A stretch of 64,000 bases of DNA from Xenophilus sp003671765 (GTDB lineage Bacteria > Pseudomonadota > Gammaproteobacteria > Burkholderiales > Burkholderiaceae_C), in assembly GCA_051414805.1 (NCBI GenBank), contig CP166702.1, positions 1-64,000 on the forward strand, in the 5' to 3' direction. The position numbers and the translations under genes are program-made. Shown piece by piece: positions 41,307 through 50,703 of the stretch; the first letter of the stretch is position 1; each line of letters starts with the position of its first letter. The notes beneath the pieces were generated by a model, which ran no database searches, was not told the DNA's origin, and saw only the letters and a program-made list of their open reading frames with translations.

Positions 41307-42101
41307 TCAGGCCGGGCCCTTGCCGTCGGGCTCGGCCAGCTTGCGGTGCTGCTCGGCGAGGGTCTCGTTCGGCGTGACGTGCGACAGCGCGACCTGCAGC
41401 TTGTTCTTCCAGCCCGCCACGACCTCCGCCTCGCCCTTCATCATGGCGTCGAAACCGATGCGCGCCACCTCGGCCGGATCGGCCTTGTCGTCCTGGCGGC
41501 CGACCGGCGTGTCCAGCATGCCCGCGCGGGCGAAGAAGCGGGTGTCGGTCACGCCGGGCTGCAGGCAGGTCACGCTCACGCCGGTGCCCTGCAGCTCGTT
41601 GCGCAGCGCGACGACGAAGGAATCGATGAAGGCCTTGGTGCCGTTGTAGACCGCCTGGAAGCTGCCGGGCTGGAAGCCGGCGATCGAGCCCGTCACGAGG
41701 ATGCGCCCGCGGCCCCGCTCGCACATGCCACGCGCCACGCGCTGCACGAGGTCCACGGTGCCGGTGATGTTGGTGTCGATGAGGTGGCGGATCTGCTCGA
41801 AATCCTGTTGCAGGACGCCGTGTCCGAGCCCGTGCCCTGCGTTCGCGAACAGCGCCTCCACCGGCCGCCCCGCGGTCAGTGCGAGCAGTGCGTCGACGCC
41901 TTCGCGCGTGGCGAGGTCGACCTCGACGCCGTCGGCCTGGGCGCCCAGCGCGCGCAGGCTGGCCAGGGTGTCGGCGAGCGGCTCGTCGGCAGCCACCGCC
42001 ACGTCGTAGCCATGCGTGGCCGCGAGGCGGGCCAGCTGGTGGCCGATGCCGGACGATGCGCCGGTGACGATGGCCAGGGGACGCAATTCGGTGCTCTGCA
42101 T
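41307..42101 (-). CDS. SDR-family oxidoreductase
   Basis: A 264-residue short-chain dehydrogenase of the DltE/YqjQ-like type. It shows VTGASSGIGHQLAR near residues 12-25, ANAGHGLG, ILVTGSIAGFQPGS with the catalytic Ser, and YNGTKAFIDSF (YxxxK). The substrate is unknown. The C-terminal EVVAGWKNKLQVALSHVTPNE segment is typical of this SDR subgroup. It does not look operonic with its neighbours. Confidence 0.88.
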   Translation of the reverse strand: MQSTELRPLAIVTGASSGIGHQLARLAATHGYDVAVAADEPLADTLASLRALGAQADGVEVDLATREGVDALLALTAGRPVEALFANAGHGLGHGVLQQDFEQIRHLIDTNITGTVDLVQRVARGMCERGRGRILVTGSIAGFQPGSFQAVYNGTKAFIDSFVVALRNELQGTGVSVTCLQPGVTDTRFFARAGMLDTPVGRQDDKADPAEVARIGFDAMMKGEAEVVAGWKNKLQVALSHVTPNETLAEQHRKLAEPDGKGPA

Positions 42102-42289
42102 GGTCGGGACCTCGTAGGGGGTGGGTGGAAGGTGCCGCGAGCGCCATGCGCCGCAACGTCCTGCCTCACCCTACGCGCGCCGCCGGCACCGCGTGTCGGA
42201 CAGCGACGGCCGTCCTGTAGTGGAAGGATGACGGGCGTGGGCCTGCGCTGCGCGAGGCAGGCGCACCGGCCAGCGCCACGTACCGCCGC

Positions 42290-42769
42290 TCAGGCCGCGG
42301 CGGTCTGCTCTTCCATGAGGTCGACCTTGCGCAGGCGCAGCAGTTCGCCCAGGCTCACCAGGTCGACACCACTGTCGCGGGCCTGCGGGAACAGCTCGTT
42401 GCGCTCCTCCTTCACGTGGTGGTCGATGTACTCGCCCAGCACCTTCACGCGGGCGTCGAACATGTCGTCGACCTCGGAGGCCTGCTCAATCTGGGCGATG
42501 AGGTCCTTGGCACTCTGGTGCTCGACGTTCGCCTCGTCCAGCAGGTCCTCGTCGCGGATCTGGCCGCGCAGCGCGGGGTAGAAGATCTCTTCCTCGATCT
42601 GCGTATGCACGGTCAGTTCGAGGCAGATGTGGCGCGCCAGCTCGAGCTTGCGGCTATGCACGTCCTGCGCCTTGGACGAGTTCAGGGACTCGTAGGTCTC
42701 GAACATCTTCTTGACGTTCTTGTGGTCGTTGTCCAGCAGGGTGCAGGCATCGGCGGGGATGTTGGGCAT
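42290..42769 (-). CDS. Hemerythrin HHE-domain protein
   Basis: A 159-residue protein with the hemerythrin four-helix bundle: LLDNDHKNVKKMFETYE, LARHICLELTVHTQIEEEIFYPAL, DEANVEHQSAKDLIAQIE and YIDHHVKEERNELFPQAR. The His and Glu residues that hold a diiron centre are at the expected places. Cytoplasmic hemerythrins of this kind are linked to oxygen, nitric oxide or iron stress. It is upstream of the SDR gene on the same strand, at 188 bases. Confidence 0.9.
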   Translation of the reverse strand: MPNIPADACTLLDNDHKNVKKMFETYESLNSSKAQDVHSRKLELARHICLELTVHTQIEEEIFYPALRGQIRDEDLLDEANVEHQSAKDLIAQIEQASEVDDMFDARVKVLGEYIDHHVKEERNELFPQARDSGVDLVSLGELLRLRKVDLMEEQTAAA

Positions 42770-42901
42770 GGGTGACTCCTTCGTCGTGGGTGGTTGGTGT
42801 GCCCAAAATTGCGCCGCGGCCGGGGCCGGGTGAGTAGGAATGCAGCGCATGCGGCTGCCGAACGGACCGACATGGCGCGCATCGGTCGCGGCCGGCACGC
42901 C

Positions 42902-43231
42902 TCAGCTTCGAGTTCCCGGTTCTGCCGGTTTGTTGAACAGCTTTCTCAGCGCACGCTTGGCGGCCTCGAGCCGGCGCAGCCGGGTGGGCGACAGGTTGTG
43001 GCCGGCGCGATTGATGTAGAAGGTCAGCATCGACATGGCCGAGCGGTAGGGCTCGCTCTTGCGGCGCCGGCTGCGTTCGGCCGAACGCTTGAGCGAGCGC
43101 GCGATGGCCTGCGCACTGCCGAGCTTGAAGACGCCCGGATCGAGGTCCATCGCGTCGCTGGTCTCGGTGACACGCTGCGACCAGCGCGCGCCCGTGGCAC
43201 GGTGAGCGGGGTGTGTGGCGGCTTGGGACAT
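42902..43231 (-). CDS. DUF3175-family protein
   Basis: A 109-residue basic protein. RWSQRVTETSDAMDLDPGVFK, then AIARSLKRSAERSRRRKSEPYRSAMSMLTFYINRAG and a C-terminal LEAAKRALRKLF are diagnostic for DUF3175. Many Arg and Lys residues suggest nucleic-acid association, but this has not been shown to my knowledge. It lies upstream of the hemerythrin gene in the same orientation; the pair could form a stress-related group with the DUF3140 and DUF1161 genes elsewhere in the window. Confidence 0.85.
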   Translation of the reverse strand: MSQAATHPAHRATGARWSQRVTETSDAMDLDPGVFKLGSAQAIARSLKRSAERSRRRKSEPYRSAMSMLTFYINRAGHNLSPTRLRRLEAAKRALRKLFNKPAEPGTRS

Positions 43232-43348
43232 GGGTGATCTCCTTTGCAGGCCCATGCTCCTGCCCCGATCCGCCGCGCGCGTAGGCGATCGCTTGCGGCC
43301 CGTGTCGGCTGCCTGCGGTGTGCACCTCGCCCGCGCGAGGCCGCCGAT

Positions 43349-43765
43349 ATGATCGGCCGCATGCTCGCCAACCTCGTGCCCTTCCTCATCCACTGGGCCA
43401 TCACCGCCGTATCGCTCTGGGTCGCGAGCCACATCTTCCGCGGCCTGAAGTTCGACAGCACCGGCGCGCTGATCGTGGCGGCCCTGCTGCTGGGCTTCGC
43501 CAATGCCATCGTCAAGCCGCTCTTGATCGTGCTGACCTTGCCGCTCACGCTGCTGACCTTCGGCCTGTTCCTGCTGGTCATCAATGCGCTCATGATCCTG
43601 CTGGTCGCGGCGCTGGTGAAGGGCTTCCGCGTCTCGGGCTTCTGGACCGCCCTGTTCGCCAGCCTGTTCGTGTCGATCCTCAGCATCCTGATCGGCTCGC
43701 TGCTCGGCGGCAGCGACCCAGCCACCACCATTCAGATGCCCCAGGGCACGGGCAACTGGCTCTGA
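43349..43765 (+). CDS. Phage holin family (YvlD-like) membrane protein
   Basis: A 138-residue protein with four hydrophobic helices and the family signature GFANAIVKPLLIVLTLPLTLLTFGLFLLVINALM. Despite the family name it is not of phage origin here; YvlD-like proteins are common chromosomal membrane proteins implicated in envelope stress. ATG 43349 and ATG 43361 are possible starts. It diverges from the DUF3175 gene and is followed by an inverted copy of the dispersed repeat. Confidence 0.85.
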   Translation: MIGRMLANLVPFLIHWAITAVSLWVASHIFRGLKFDSTGALIVAALLLGFANAIVKPLLIVLTLPLTLLTFGLFLLVINALMILLVAALVKGFRVSGFWTALFASLFVSILSILIGSLLGGSDPATTIQMPQGTGNWL

Positions 43766-43784
43766 CGCCAGGCTCCAGGACACC

Positions 43785-43848
43785 TCGAAACAAAAAAGGC
43801 CCGCAGCGCCCGCCAGCTGGGCGCGGCCAGCTCCTGATTTCATAGCAA
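43785..43848 (-). repeat. Dispersed two-stem intergenic repeat, copy 4 (inverted)
   Basis: Read on the minus strand: TTGCTATGAAATCAGGAGCT, a GC stem (GCGCCCAGCTGGCGGGCGC) and CTGCGGGCCTTTTTTGTTTCG. It is the only copy in this orientation. On the plus strand it follows the holin-family gene closely and could terminate its transcript. Confidence 0.75.
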
Positions 43849-43966
43849 CGGCCAGGACGACGTTCGCCGTCGGCGCCGTCTCACACGGCCTTCGCCCCTG
43901 CGTGCCCACAGTGGGTCGATCGCACCGCGCAGCGCGCGGCCCCTGGACGAACGGAGCATTGACCCC

Positions 43967-44317
43967 ATGAGCACCGACCCCCTCCTCGGCGGCAGCCGAG
44001 CCCCCGCCCAAGCCCCCGGCAAGGACATCGACGCCCTCGGCCCGAGCGACACCAGCGACAGCGGCAGCGACGTGCAGACCGACCTGCGCCGCACGTCCCT
44101 CGACGAAGGCTCGGAAGGCGCGCTGCCCATCGCGCACGACAGCACCAGCGACTCGGCCGGTACCGGCGAGAGCGCCTCCGCCGACCCGGCACCGCCGGAG
44201 ATCGATGCGGACGTGCTCCCCGACCGCACCGGTCAGCTGCCCGGCGAAGACAGCGACGACATCGATGTCGCCACGGCGGACAGCTTGGCCGACGACGAGG
44301 ACGACAGCGCGGCCTAG
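43967..44317 (+). CDS. Acidic, probably disordered protein, 116 aa
   Basis: A 116-residue protein, very rich in Asp, Ser, Glu and Gly (for example DALGPSDTSDSGSDVQTDL and LPGEDSDDIDVATADSLADD) with no hydrophobic core, so it is likely disordered. No domain is recognised. Its TAG stop shares the palindromic CTAG with the stop of the convergent MFS gene, giving a four-base overlap. It may be a stress-related protein; no function can be assigned. Confidence 0.65.
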   Translation: MSTDPLLGGSRAPAQAPGKDIDALGPSDTSDSGSDVQTDLRRTSLDEGSEGALPIAHDSTSDSAGTGESASADPAPPEIDADVLPDRTGQLPGEDSDDIDVATADSLADDEDDSAA

Positions 44318-45531
44318 GACCGGCCGTCCACGAGCGTCGGGCGCGGGCTGAACACGTAGGGCAGCAGGCCCGCGAGCACGAGCGCGGCCGCACAGCCGAA
44401 GATGGCGCCGTAGCTGGCCGCCGGCGCCCATTGATGGCGCTGGCCCGCTTCGGCGATCAGGCCGAAGGCCCAGGCGGCCAGCGCGGAACCGAGGAACACG
44501 AAGCTGTTGAGCAGCCCCAGCCCGCGCCCGCGCAGGGCGGGCGGCACGAGGCCGCGGCCATGCGCCATGACGAGTGGATGCAGCATGCCCACCGTGCCCA
44601 GCAGCGTGAGCAGCGCCAGGTCGGGCCCCAGCCCCGCGGCCGGCCAGGCCGCCAGCGCCAGGGCGGCCAGGAAGGACAGCATCGACCAGCCGAGCACCGC
44701 GCGCCGGATCGAAGCGCGCCGCACCAGCCAGGGCAGGAACAGCGCGGTGAAGAAGCCGCCGAGGCTCAGCACCGTCAACGCCATCCCCCGCGCCCCGGCC
44801 TGCAGCCCGAACACGTTGGCCAGGTAGGGCCCGCCCCAGGCATTGCGAAAGGCCGTGCCGGCCGCCATGGCCACGCACAGCGGGATCAGGGTCCACATCG
44901 CCGGCAGCGCGAGCAGCCGCGCGCTGGCCGCCACCATGGCGGCGGGCGTCTCGGCCTTCGCGTCGGCATGGCCGTGGTCGTGCACCCGCCGCCACACGCC
45001 GACGCATGCACCGAGCATGCACAGTGCGGCCAGCGCGATGGGCAGTCGCCACCCCACCGCGTGCACGGCCCAGCCCAGGGGGGCCGTCGCCAGCAGCGCG
45101 CCGACCATGCCCAGCGCATTGGTGCGGCCGATGAACGCGACATAGCGCTGCGGCGGCAAGGTGGCCGAGGCGTGATGCATCAGCCCCATGAACACCGGCG
45201 CGCAGGCCAGGCCCAGGCCCAGCTGCGCCACCATCGCCGTGCCGCCGCCCGGCGCTGCCACGAAGAGCAGCGCAGACACCACGCCCAGCGCCAGCAGCAC
45301 GCGTGTGGGCGCACCCACGCCGTAGCGGTCGAAGGCCACGCCCACCGGCACCTGCGCGAGCGCGAAGGAGAAGAAGAAGCAGGACGACAGCGCGCCGAAG
45401 CCTGCGGGCGACAGCGACAGGTCCTGCTGCAGCTCGGGCGCCATGACGGCCAGGCAGGTGCGGAAGAACTGGCTGAGCGCGAAGGCGACGGTGAGCGCGC
45501 GCAGGCCGCGCGTGGTGGCAGGGCTGACCAT
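44314..45531 (-). CDS. MFS transporter
   Basis: A 405-residue major facilitator protein with about twelve hydrophobic segments. LSLSPAGFGALSSCFFFSFALAQ, GVAFDRYGVGAPTRVLLALG (loop 2-3 signature) and ALRGRGLGLLNSFVFLGSAL are visible. The pattern resembles the NarK/CynX-like and sugar-phosphate groups only loosely, so no substrate is proposed. Its stop overlaps that of the acidic protein gene. Confidence 0.88.
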   Translation of the reverse strand: MVSPATTRGLRALTVAFALSQFFRTCLAVMAPELQQDLSLSPAGFGALSSCFFFSFALAQVPVGVAFDRYGVGAPTRVLLALGVVSALLFVAAPGGGTAMVAQLGLGLACAPVFMGLMHHASATLPPQRYVAFIGRTNALGMVGALLATAPLGWAVHAVGWRLPIALAALCMLGACVGVWRRVHDHGHADAKAETPAAMVAASARLLALPAMWTLIPLCVAMAAGTAFRNAWGGPYLANVFGLQAGARGMALTVLSLGGFFTALFLPWLVRRASIRRAVLGWSMLSFLAALALAAWPAAGLGPDLALLTLLGTVGMLHPLVMAHGRGLVPPALRGRGLGLLNSFVFLGSALAAWAFGLIAEAGQRHQWAPAASYGAIFGCAAALVLAGLLPYVFSPRPTLVDGRS

Positions 45532-45646
45532 GGAAAAGAACTCGACGGCGGCTCGCGCGCGCGGGGATGCGCGGGAGCTGGGCCCGCATTAGAACCGCGA
45601 GCCGCCGGCGGCCCTGTCGCACGCCGGATCGAGGGGGCGCGGACGT

Positions 45647-45895
45647 TCAGCGCTCGGCGTCGATGCGCTTGGCTTCCTCGTCCTGCCAGGCGTCGTTGGG
45701 GATGTCGGGCGTGCCGGGGTAGCCCTGCTGCTTGAGCTTTTCGCGACCCATGCGGCTGCCCTCCTCGGGCGGGTCCTGGCCGATGGCGCGGCTTTGCTGC
45801 AGGTTGACGCCGGACTGCTCGCCGCGGTCGCCGGCGAGGGCTTCGCCGGGTTCGGAGTGGGTGGTAACGGGCTTGGTATGGCGTGGATCGGTCAT
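45647..45895 (-). CDS. Small hypothetical protein, 82 aa
   Basis: An 82-residue hydrophilic protein beginning MTDPRHTKPVTTHSEPGEAL and ending DIPNDAWQDEEAKRIDAER. It has a good ribosome-binding site (AGGAGA) about six bases upstream of the ATG at 45895. It contains no membrane segment and is probably largely disordered. No family recognised. It lies between an MFS gene and the acetoacetyl-CoA synthetase gene, on the same strand as both. Confidence 0.65.
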   Translation of the reverse strand: MTDPRHTKPVTTHSEPGEALAGDRGEQSGVNLQQSRAIGQDPPEEGSRMGREKLKQQGYPGTPDIPNDAWQDEEAKRIDAER

Positions 45896-46027
45896 GGAAA
45901 TCTCCTGGAGATGCACCATGTCGCCACGCCCGGCGCGGCGTGGGCGCCGTCCCCCGCGCCCAATGCCTGTGGGAAGTGCCTCACACCACGCCGGTGTGCG
46001 CGCACCGCGGCAGGCGAGCGCAGTCGC

Positions 46028-48028
46028 TCAGGCCGCCGCCTGCGCCCGCCGCTCGGCCAGCGCGACGTACCAGTCCAGGCTGCCGGGGTTGGCCATGGCC
46101 TCGCGGTTCACCACGCGCTCGAGGGGCTGGCCCAGGAGTAGCTTCTTGATCGGCAGTTCCTGCTTCTTGCCCGACAGGGTGCGCGGGATCTCGGCCACCT
46201 GGAAGATGTCGTCGGGCAGGAAGCGCGGCGACAGCGCGGTGCGGATGGCATCGTTGAGCTTCCTGCGCATGGCGTCGTCGAGCGCAACGCCGGGGCGCAG
46301 CACGACGAACAGCGGCATGTAGCTGTCGCGGCCGAGGTACTCGAGGTCGACCACCATCGAGTCCATCACCTCGGGCAGGGCCTCGACGGCGTTGTAGATC
46401 TCGCTGGTGCCCATGCGCAGGCCCTGGCGGTTGATGGTCGCGTCGCTGCGGCCGTAGATGACGCAGCCGCCGTCCTCGCCGATCCGGATCCAGTCGCCAT
46501 GCCGCCACACGCCGGGGTAGGTGTCGAAATAGCTCGACAGGTAACGTGCGTTGCCGGGGTCGTTCCAGAAGTACAGCGGCATCGACGGGATGGGCCGGCT
46601 GCACACCAGCTCGCCGACCTCGCCGATCACCGGTTGGCCGCTCTCGTTCCAGGCCTCGACGCTGGCACCGAGCTGGCGGCATTGCATCTGGCCCGGCACC
46701 TCGGGCAGCTCGCGGTTGCCACCGACGAAGGCGCCGCAGAAGTCGGTGCCGCCCGAGATGTTGCACCACCACGGGTCGGGCGAGCCGGCGGCCTTGAGCT
46801 GCGCCGTGCCCCAGCGCTGCACGTCCTCGGCCAGCGGCGAACCGGTGCTGCCCAGCACCCGCACGCGCGACAGGTCGCCGCAGTCCTTGGCCACCACGCC
46901 GGCCTTCATGCAGTTGGTGAAGTAGGCCGCGCCGGCGCCGAAGAAGGTGACCCGGTGCCGCGCGACGAAGCGCCACAGCACGGTCCAGTCGGGCTTGTCC
47001 TTGCTGCCGCCGGGGTGGCCGTCGTAAATGCAGATGGTGGCGCCGAAGGCCAGGCCCGAGAGCTGCGAATTCCACATCACCCAGCCGGTGGAGCTGAACC
47101 AGTGGTAGCGCTCGCCGCGGTTGTTGTCGCCATAGCTCGCGCCCACGTCGTTGTGCAGCCCGCAGGCGTACATGTTGACGATGATGCCGCCCTGTCCGTG
47201 CACGATGGGCTTGGGCAGGCCCGTGGTGCCGCTGGAGTAGACGACCCAGATCGGGTGGTCGAAGGGCAGCCATTCGGGCTCGAAGGCCGCCACCTCGGCA
47301 TCGTTTCGGGCCGTGGCGCCTGCCCAGTCGCCGTCGTGCGCAATCGATCTCGTCGCGTGCGGGCTCTTCAGCAGCAGCAGCTTGCGCACCGAGGGCAGCG
47401 CATCGCGCAGCTCCTGCACGATGCCGCTGCGGTCCACCGGCTTGCCGCCGTAGTGCACGCCATCGGCCGCGATGAGCACCTTGGGCTCGATCTGCTTGAA
47501 GCGGTCGGCCACGGCCGCGGTGCCCATGTCGGGCGCGCACACGCTCCACACAGCGCCGATGCTGGAGCACGCGAGGAAGGCCACCATCGTCTCGGGCACG
47601 TTCGGCAGGTAGGCCGCGACGCGGTCGCCGCGCTGCACGCCCAGCGACCTGAGCGTGAGCGCGACCGACGCGACCTGGCGCTTCAGCTCGGGCCAGGACA
47701 TCTCGCGCACTTCGCCCAGTTCGTTGTCGCTCACGATGGCGGGGCAGCCCGCGGCATGCGCGGCGTCGGCATGGCGCAGCACCTCGCGCGCGTAGTTGAC
47801 CTGCGCGCCGGGGAACCACACGGCGCCGGGCATGCGGTCCTCGGCCAGCACGGCCGTGTGCGGCGTGGGCGAGTGCATGCCGCTGTAGTCCCAGATGCTC
47901 TGCCAGAAGGCATTGAGGTCGGTGACCGACCACTGCCACAGGTCGGCGTAGGAATCGAAGGCGAGGCCGCGCGTCTCGCGCAGCCAGTTCTGGTAGAGGC
48001 GGATCTGGGGAATGTTGGGAGCGGTCAT
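46028..48028 (-). CDS. Acetoacetate-CoA ligase (acetoacetyl-CoA synthetase)
   Basis: A 666-residue adenylate-forming ligase of the acetoacetyl-CoA synthetase group. The length and the N-terminal cap (LYQNWLRETRGLAFDSYADL) fit this group. Motifs are VYSSGTTGLPKPIVHG (P-loop), HWFSSTGWVMWN, GTDFCGAFVGG, WRHGDWIRI, GRSDATINRQGLRMGTSEIY and a C-terminal LSGKKQELPIKKL with the catalytic Lys. It activates acetoacetate to acetoacetyl-CoA with ATP, feeding ketone bodies or end products of aromatic degradation into thiolysis. It is divergent from the TetR gene. Confidence 0.92.
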   Translation of the reverse strand: MTAPNIPQIRLYQNWLRETRGLAFDSYADLWQWSVTDLNAFWQSIWDYSGMHSPTPHTAVLAEDRMPGAVWFPGAQVNYAREVLRHADAAHAAGCPAIVSDNELGEVREMSWPELKRQVASVALTLRSLGVQRGDRVAAYLPNVPETMVAFLACSSIGAVWSVCAPDMGTAAVADRFKQIEPKVLIAADGVHYGGKPVDRSGIVQELRDALPSVRKLLLLKSPHATRSIAHDGDWAGATARNDAEVAAFEPEWLPFDHPIWVVYSSGTTGLPKPIVHGQGGIIVNMYACGLHNDVGASYGDNNRGERYHWFSSTGWVMWNSQLSGLAFGATICIYDGHPGGSKDKPDWTVLWRFVARHRVTFFGAGAAYFTNCMKAGVVAKDCGDLSRVRVLGSTGSPLAEDVQRWGTAQLKAAGSPDPWWCNISGGTDFCGAFVGGNRELPEVPGQMQCRQLGASVEAWNESGQPVIGEVGELVCSRPIPSMPLYFWNDPGNARYLSSYFDTYPGVWRHGDWIRIGEDGGCVIYGRSDATINRQGLRMGTSEIYNAVEALPEVMDSMVVDLEYLGRDSYMPLFVVLRPGVALDDAMRRKLNDAIRTALSPRFLPDDIFQVAEIPRTLSGKKQELPIKKLLLGQPLERVVNREAMANPGSLDWYVALAERRAQAAA

Positions 48029-48105
48029 GGCCGCCAGCGTAGTGCGGCGGGCGCGTCGGCTCCATACGGATTGGCCCGGGCGCGGTCATCTGCGCGACTT
48101 GGGGT

Positions 48106-48142
48106 TTGTACGTGTGTACAAGAAATTTGTACGGCCGTTCAA
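48106..48142. promoter_or_regulatory. Two tandem palindromes, candidate TetR operators
   Basis: TTGTAC-GTGT-GTACAA (48106-48121) is a perfect inverted repeat; TTGTACGGCCGTTCAA (48127-48142) is nearly so. Their centres are 21 bp apart, two helical turns. They overlap the 5' end of the TetR gene and lie in the short region shared with the divergent acetoacetyl-CoA synthetase gene, a typical autoregulatory arrangement. Confidence 0.6.
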
Positions 48143-48150
48143 TGCGCCGC

Positions 48151-48894
48151 ATGAGTGCCCGGCCGTCCGCCCTTCCCAAGCCGCCGCGCGCCGCGCGTAC
48201 GGCGGCCGCGGCAGACGCCCGGCCCGACCGTCGGCAGGCGATCCTGCTGGCGGCCGAAAGGCTGTTCGCGCGCTTCGGCTACCACGCGGTGAGCATCCGC
48301 CAGATCGCCGACGAGGCGGGCGTGCCGCTGGCGCTGGTGGGCTACTACTTCGGGCCCAAGAACGCGCTGTTCGAGGCCATCTTCGCGCACTGGAACCCCA
48401 CCATCGAGCGCCGCCTGGCCGCGCTGGCGGCGGTGCCCATCGACGCGGCCGACGCGCGCACGCTGCCGCGCATCATCGACGCCTTCACCGCGCCGGTGCT
48501 GGCGCTGCGCGCGAGCAACGAGGGCGAGTACTACGCTCTGCTGGTGGCGCGCGAGCTGTCGCACGCCACCGAGGAGGCCGACCGCGTGCTGCGCCACTAC
48601 TTCGACCCGCTGGCCAACGCCTTCATCGACGCGCTGCAGCGCGCGCTGCCGCACGCCACGCGCGCGCAGGTGGCCTGGGGCTACCAGTTCGCGCTGGGTG
48701 CGCTGCTGCACCACCTGACGGACACGCGCGTGGAGCGCCTGTCGGGCGGCGAGGCCCAGGCCAACGATGCCGCCGGCGGCGCGTTGCTGGTCACCTTCAT
48801 TGCCGGCGGCCTGCGCGCCGCCATGCCGCGCCCGCGCGCGGCACGCGCGGCCATGCCCCCTTCGAAGAAAAACACCCCACGGAGACAAGCCTGA
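48151..48894 (+). CDS. TetR-family transcriptional regulator
   Basis: About 247 residues. A flexible Ala/Arg/Pro-rich N-terminus is followed by the helix-turn-helix RRQAILLAAERLFARFGYHAVSIRQIADEAGVPLALVGYYFGPKNALFEAIF and a larger C-terminal TetR_C domain with a BetI/CerR-like length. I start at ATG 48151 or ATG 48142; an upstream TTG is inside the operator palindromes. Its TGA overlaps the ATG of the binding-protein gene (TGATG), so it is the first gene of the transporter operon and probably represses it together with itself. Confidence 0.85.
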   Translation: MSARPSALPKPPRAARTAAAADARPDRRQAILLAAERLFARFGYHAVSIRQIADEAGVPLALVGYYFGPKNALFEAIFAHWNPTIERRLAALAAVPIDAADARTLPRIIDAFTAPVLALRASNEGEYYALLVARELSHATEEADRVLRHYFDPLANAFIDALQRALPHATRAQVAWGYQFALGALLHHLTDTRVERLSGGEAQANDAAGGALLVTFIAGGLRAAMPRPRAARAAMPPSKKNTPRRQA

Positions 48895-49838
48895 TGAAAA
48901 GACGCACCGCACTCTCGGCGCTGGGCGCCGCCACCCTCGCCGCAGCCGCCCTGCCCGCCCGCGCGCAGGCCGGCACGAAGATCGTGTTCGGCTTCACCGC
49001 CGTGACCGACTTCGCCTCAGTCTTCGTGGCCAGGGAAGAGGGCTACTTCACGAAGCGCGCGCTGGACGTGGAACCCAAGTTCATCCCGCTCAACTCCACC
49101 ATCCCGGCCGCGCTGCAGTCCGATTCGCTCACCATCGGCGGGCCGACGCCCTCGGTCTTCCTGCAGGCCGTGGACGGCGGGCTGGATCTGGTGCTGGTGG
49201 CCGGCGGCGGCCTCACGTCCAAGGGCATCACCGGCTTCGGCCTGGTGGCACGCGCCGGCAGCGGCATCAAGACGGCGCAGGATTGCGTGGGCAAGAAGGT
49301 CGGCGTGCCGGGCCTGGGGGCTTTCCTGCACGTGACCTTCCGCGCCTGGCTCAAGGACCAGGGCGTGGACCACCGCAAGGTCAACTTCGTCGAGGCGGCC
49401 TTCCCGCAGCATGCGGACCTGCTGCGCGGCGGCTCGGTGGACGCGGTGGTGTCGGCCGACCCCTTCATGAGCCGCATCACCGAATCGGGCGCGGGATACG
49501 TGGCCAGCTACTACTCCACCTTCCTACCCGAGGGCAACCAGACCATCGTGCACGCCGCGCGGCGCGACTGGGCCGAAAAGAACCCGCAGGCCGTGCGCGC
49601 CTTCCGCGAGTCGCTGGTCGAGGCCGCCGCCTTCATGGGCCAGCCCAGGAACGACGCGCGGGTGCGCGCGGCCATCGGCAAGTACATCAAGCTGCCGCCG
49701 GAGGTGCTGGCCAAGGTGCAGATCTCGCCGCCGGGCCCGGTCGTGACAGACAAGCAGCTGGCCTACTGGGTGGGGCTGATGAAAGAGCAGGACATGCTCA
49801 AGACAATGCCCGACGTGGCGCGCCTGGTCGCCCGCTGA
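48894..49838 (+). CDS. ABC transporter substrate-binding protein, NMT1/SsuA-like
   Basis: A 314-residue binding protein with a signal peptide (MKRRTALSALGAATLAAAAL, ending PARAQAG, possibly Tat-type because of KRR). The mature part follows the NMT1/TauA/SsuA pattern: VFVAREEGYFTKRALDVEPKFI, LTIGGPTPSVFLQAVDGGLDLV, CVGKKVGVPGLGAFLHVTF and DAVVSADPFMSRI. Such proteins bind sulfonates, nitrate, pyrimidine or aromatic compounds. It is coupled to the TetR gene by a one-base overlap and precedes ATPase and permease genes. Confidence 0.88.
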   Translation: MKRRTALSALGAATLAAAALPARAQAGTKIVFGFTAVTDFASVFVAREEGYFTKRALDVEPKFIPLNSTIPAALQSDSLTIGGPTPSVFLQAVDGGLDLVLVAGGGLTSKGITGFGLVARAGSGIKTAQDCVGKKVGVPGLGAFLHVTFRAWLKDQGVDHRKVNFVEAAFPQHADLLRGGSVDAVVSADPFMSRITESGAGYVASYYSTFLPEGNQTIVHAARRDWAEKNPQAVRAFRESLVEAAAFMGQPRNDARVRAAIGKYIKLPPEVLAKVQISPPGPVVTDKQLAYWVGLMKEQDMLKTMPDVARLVAR

Positions 49839-49854
49839 AGCGCGGCTGCCGGCC

Positions 49855-50695
<841 letters not shown>

Positions 50696-50703
<8 letters not shown>

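Noticed and set aside
43349..43765. Prophage signal from a 'phage holin family' protein
   Set aside because: No phage genes are nearby and this YvlD-like family is chromosomal in many bacteria.
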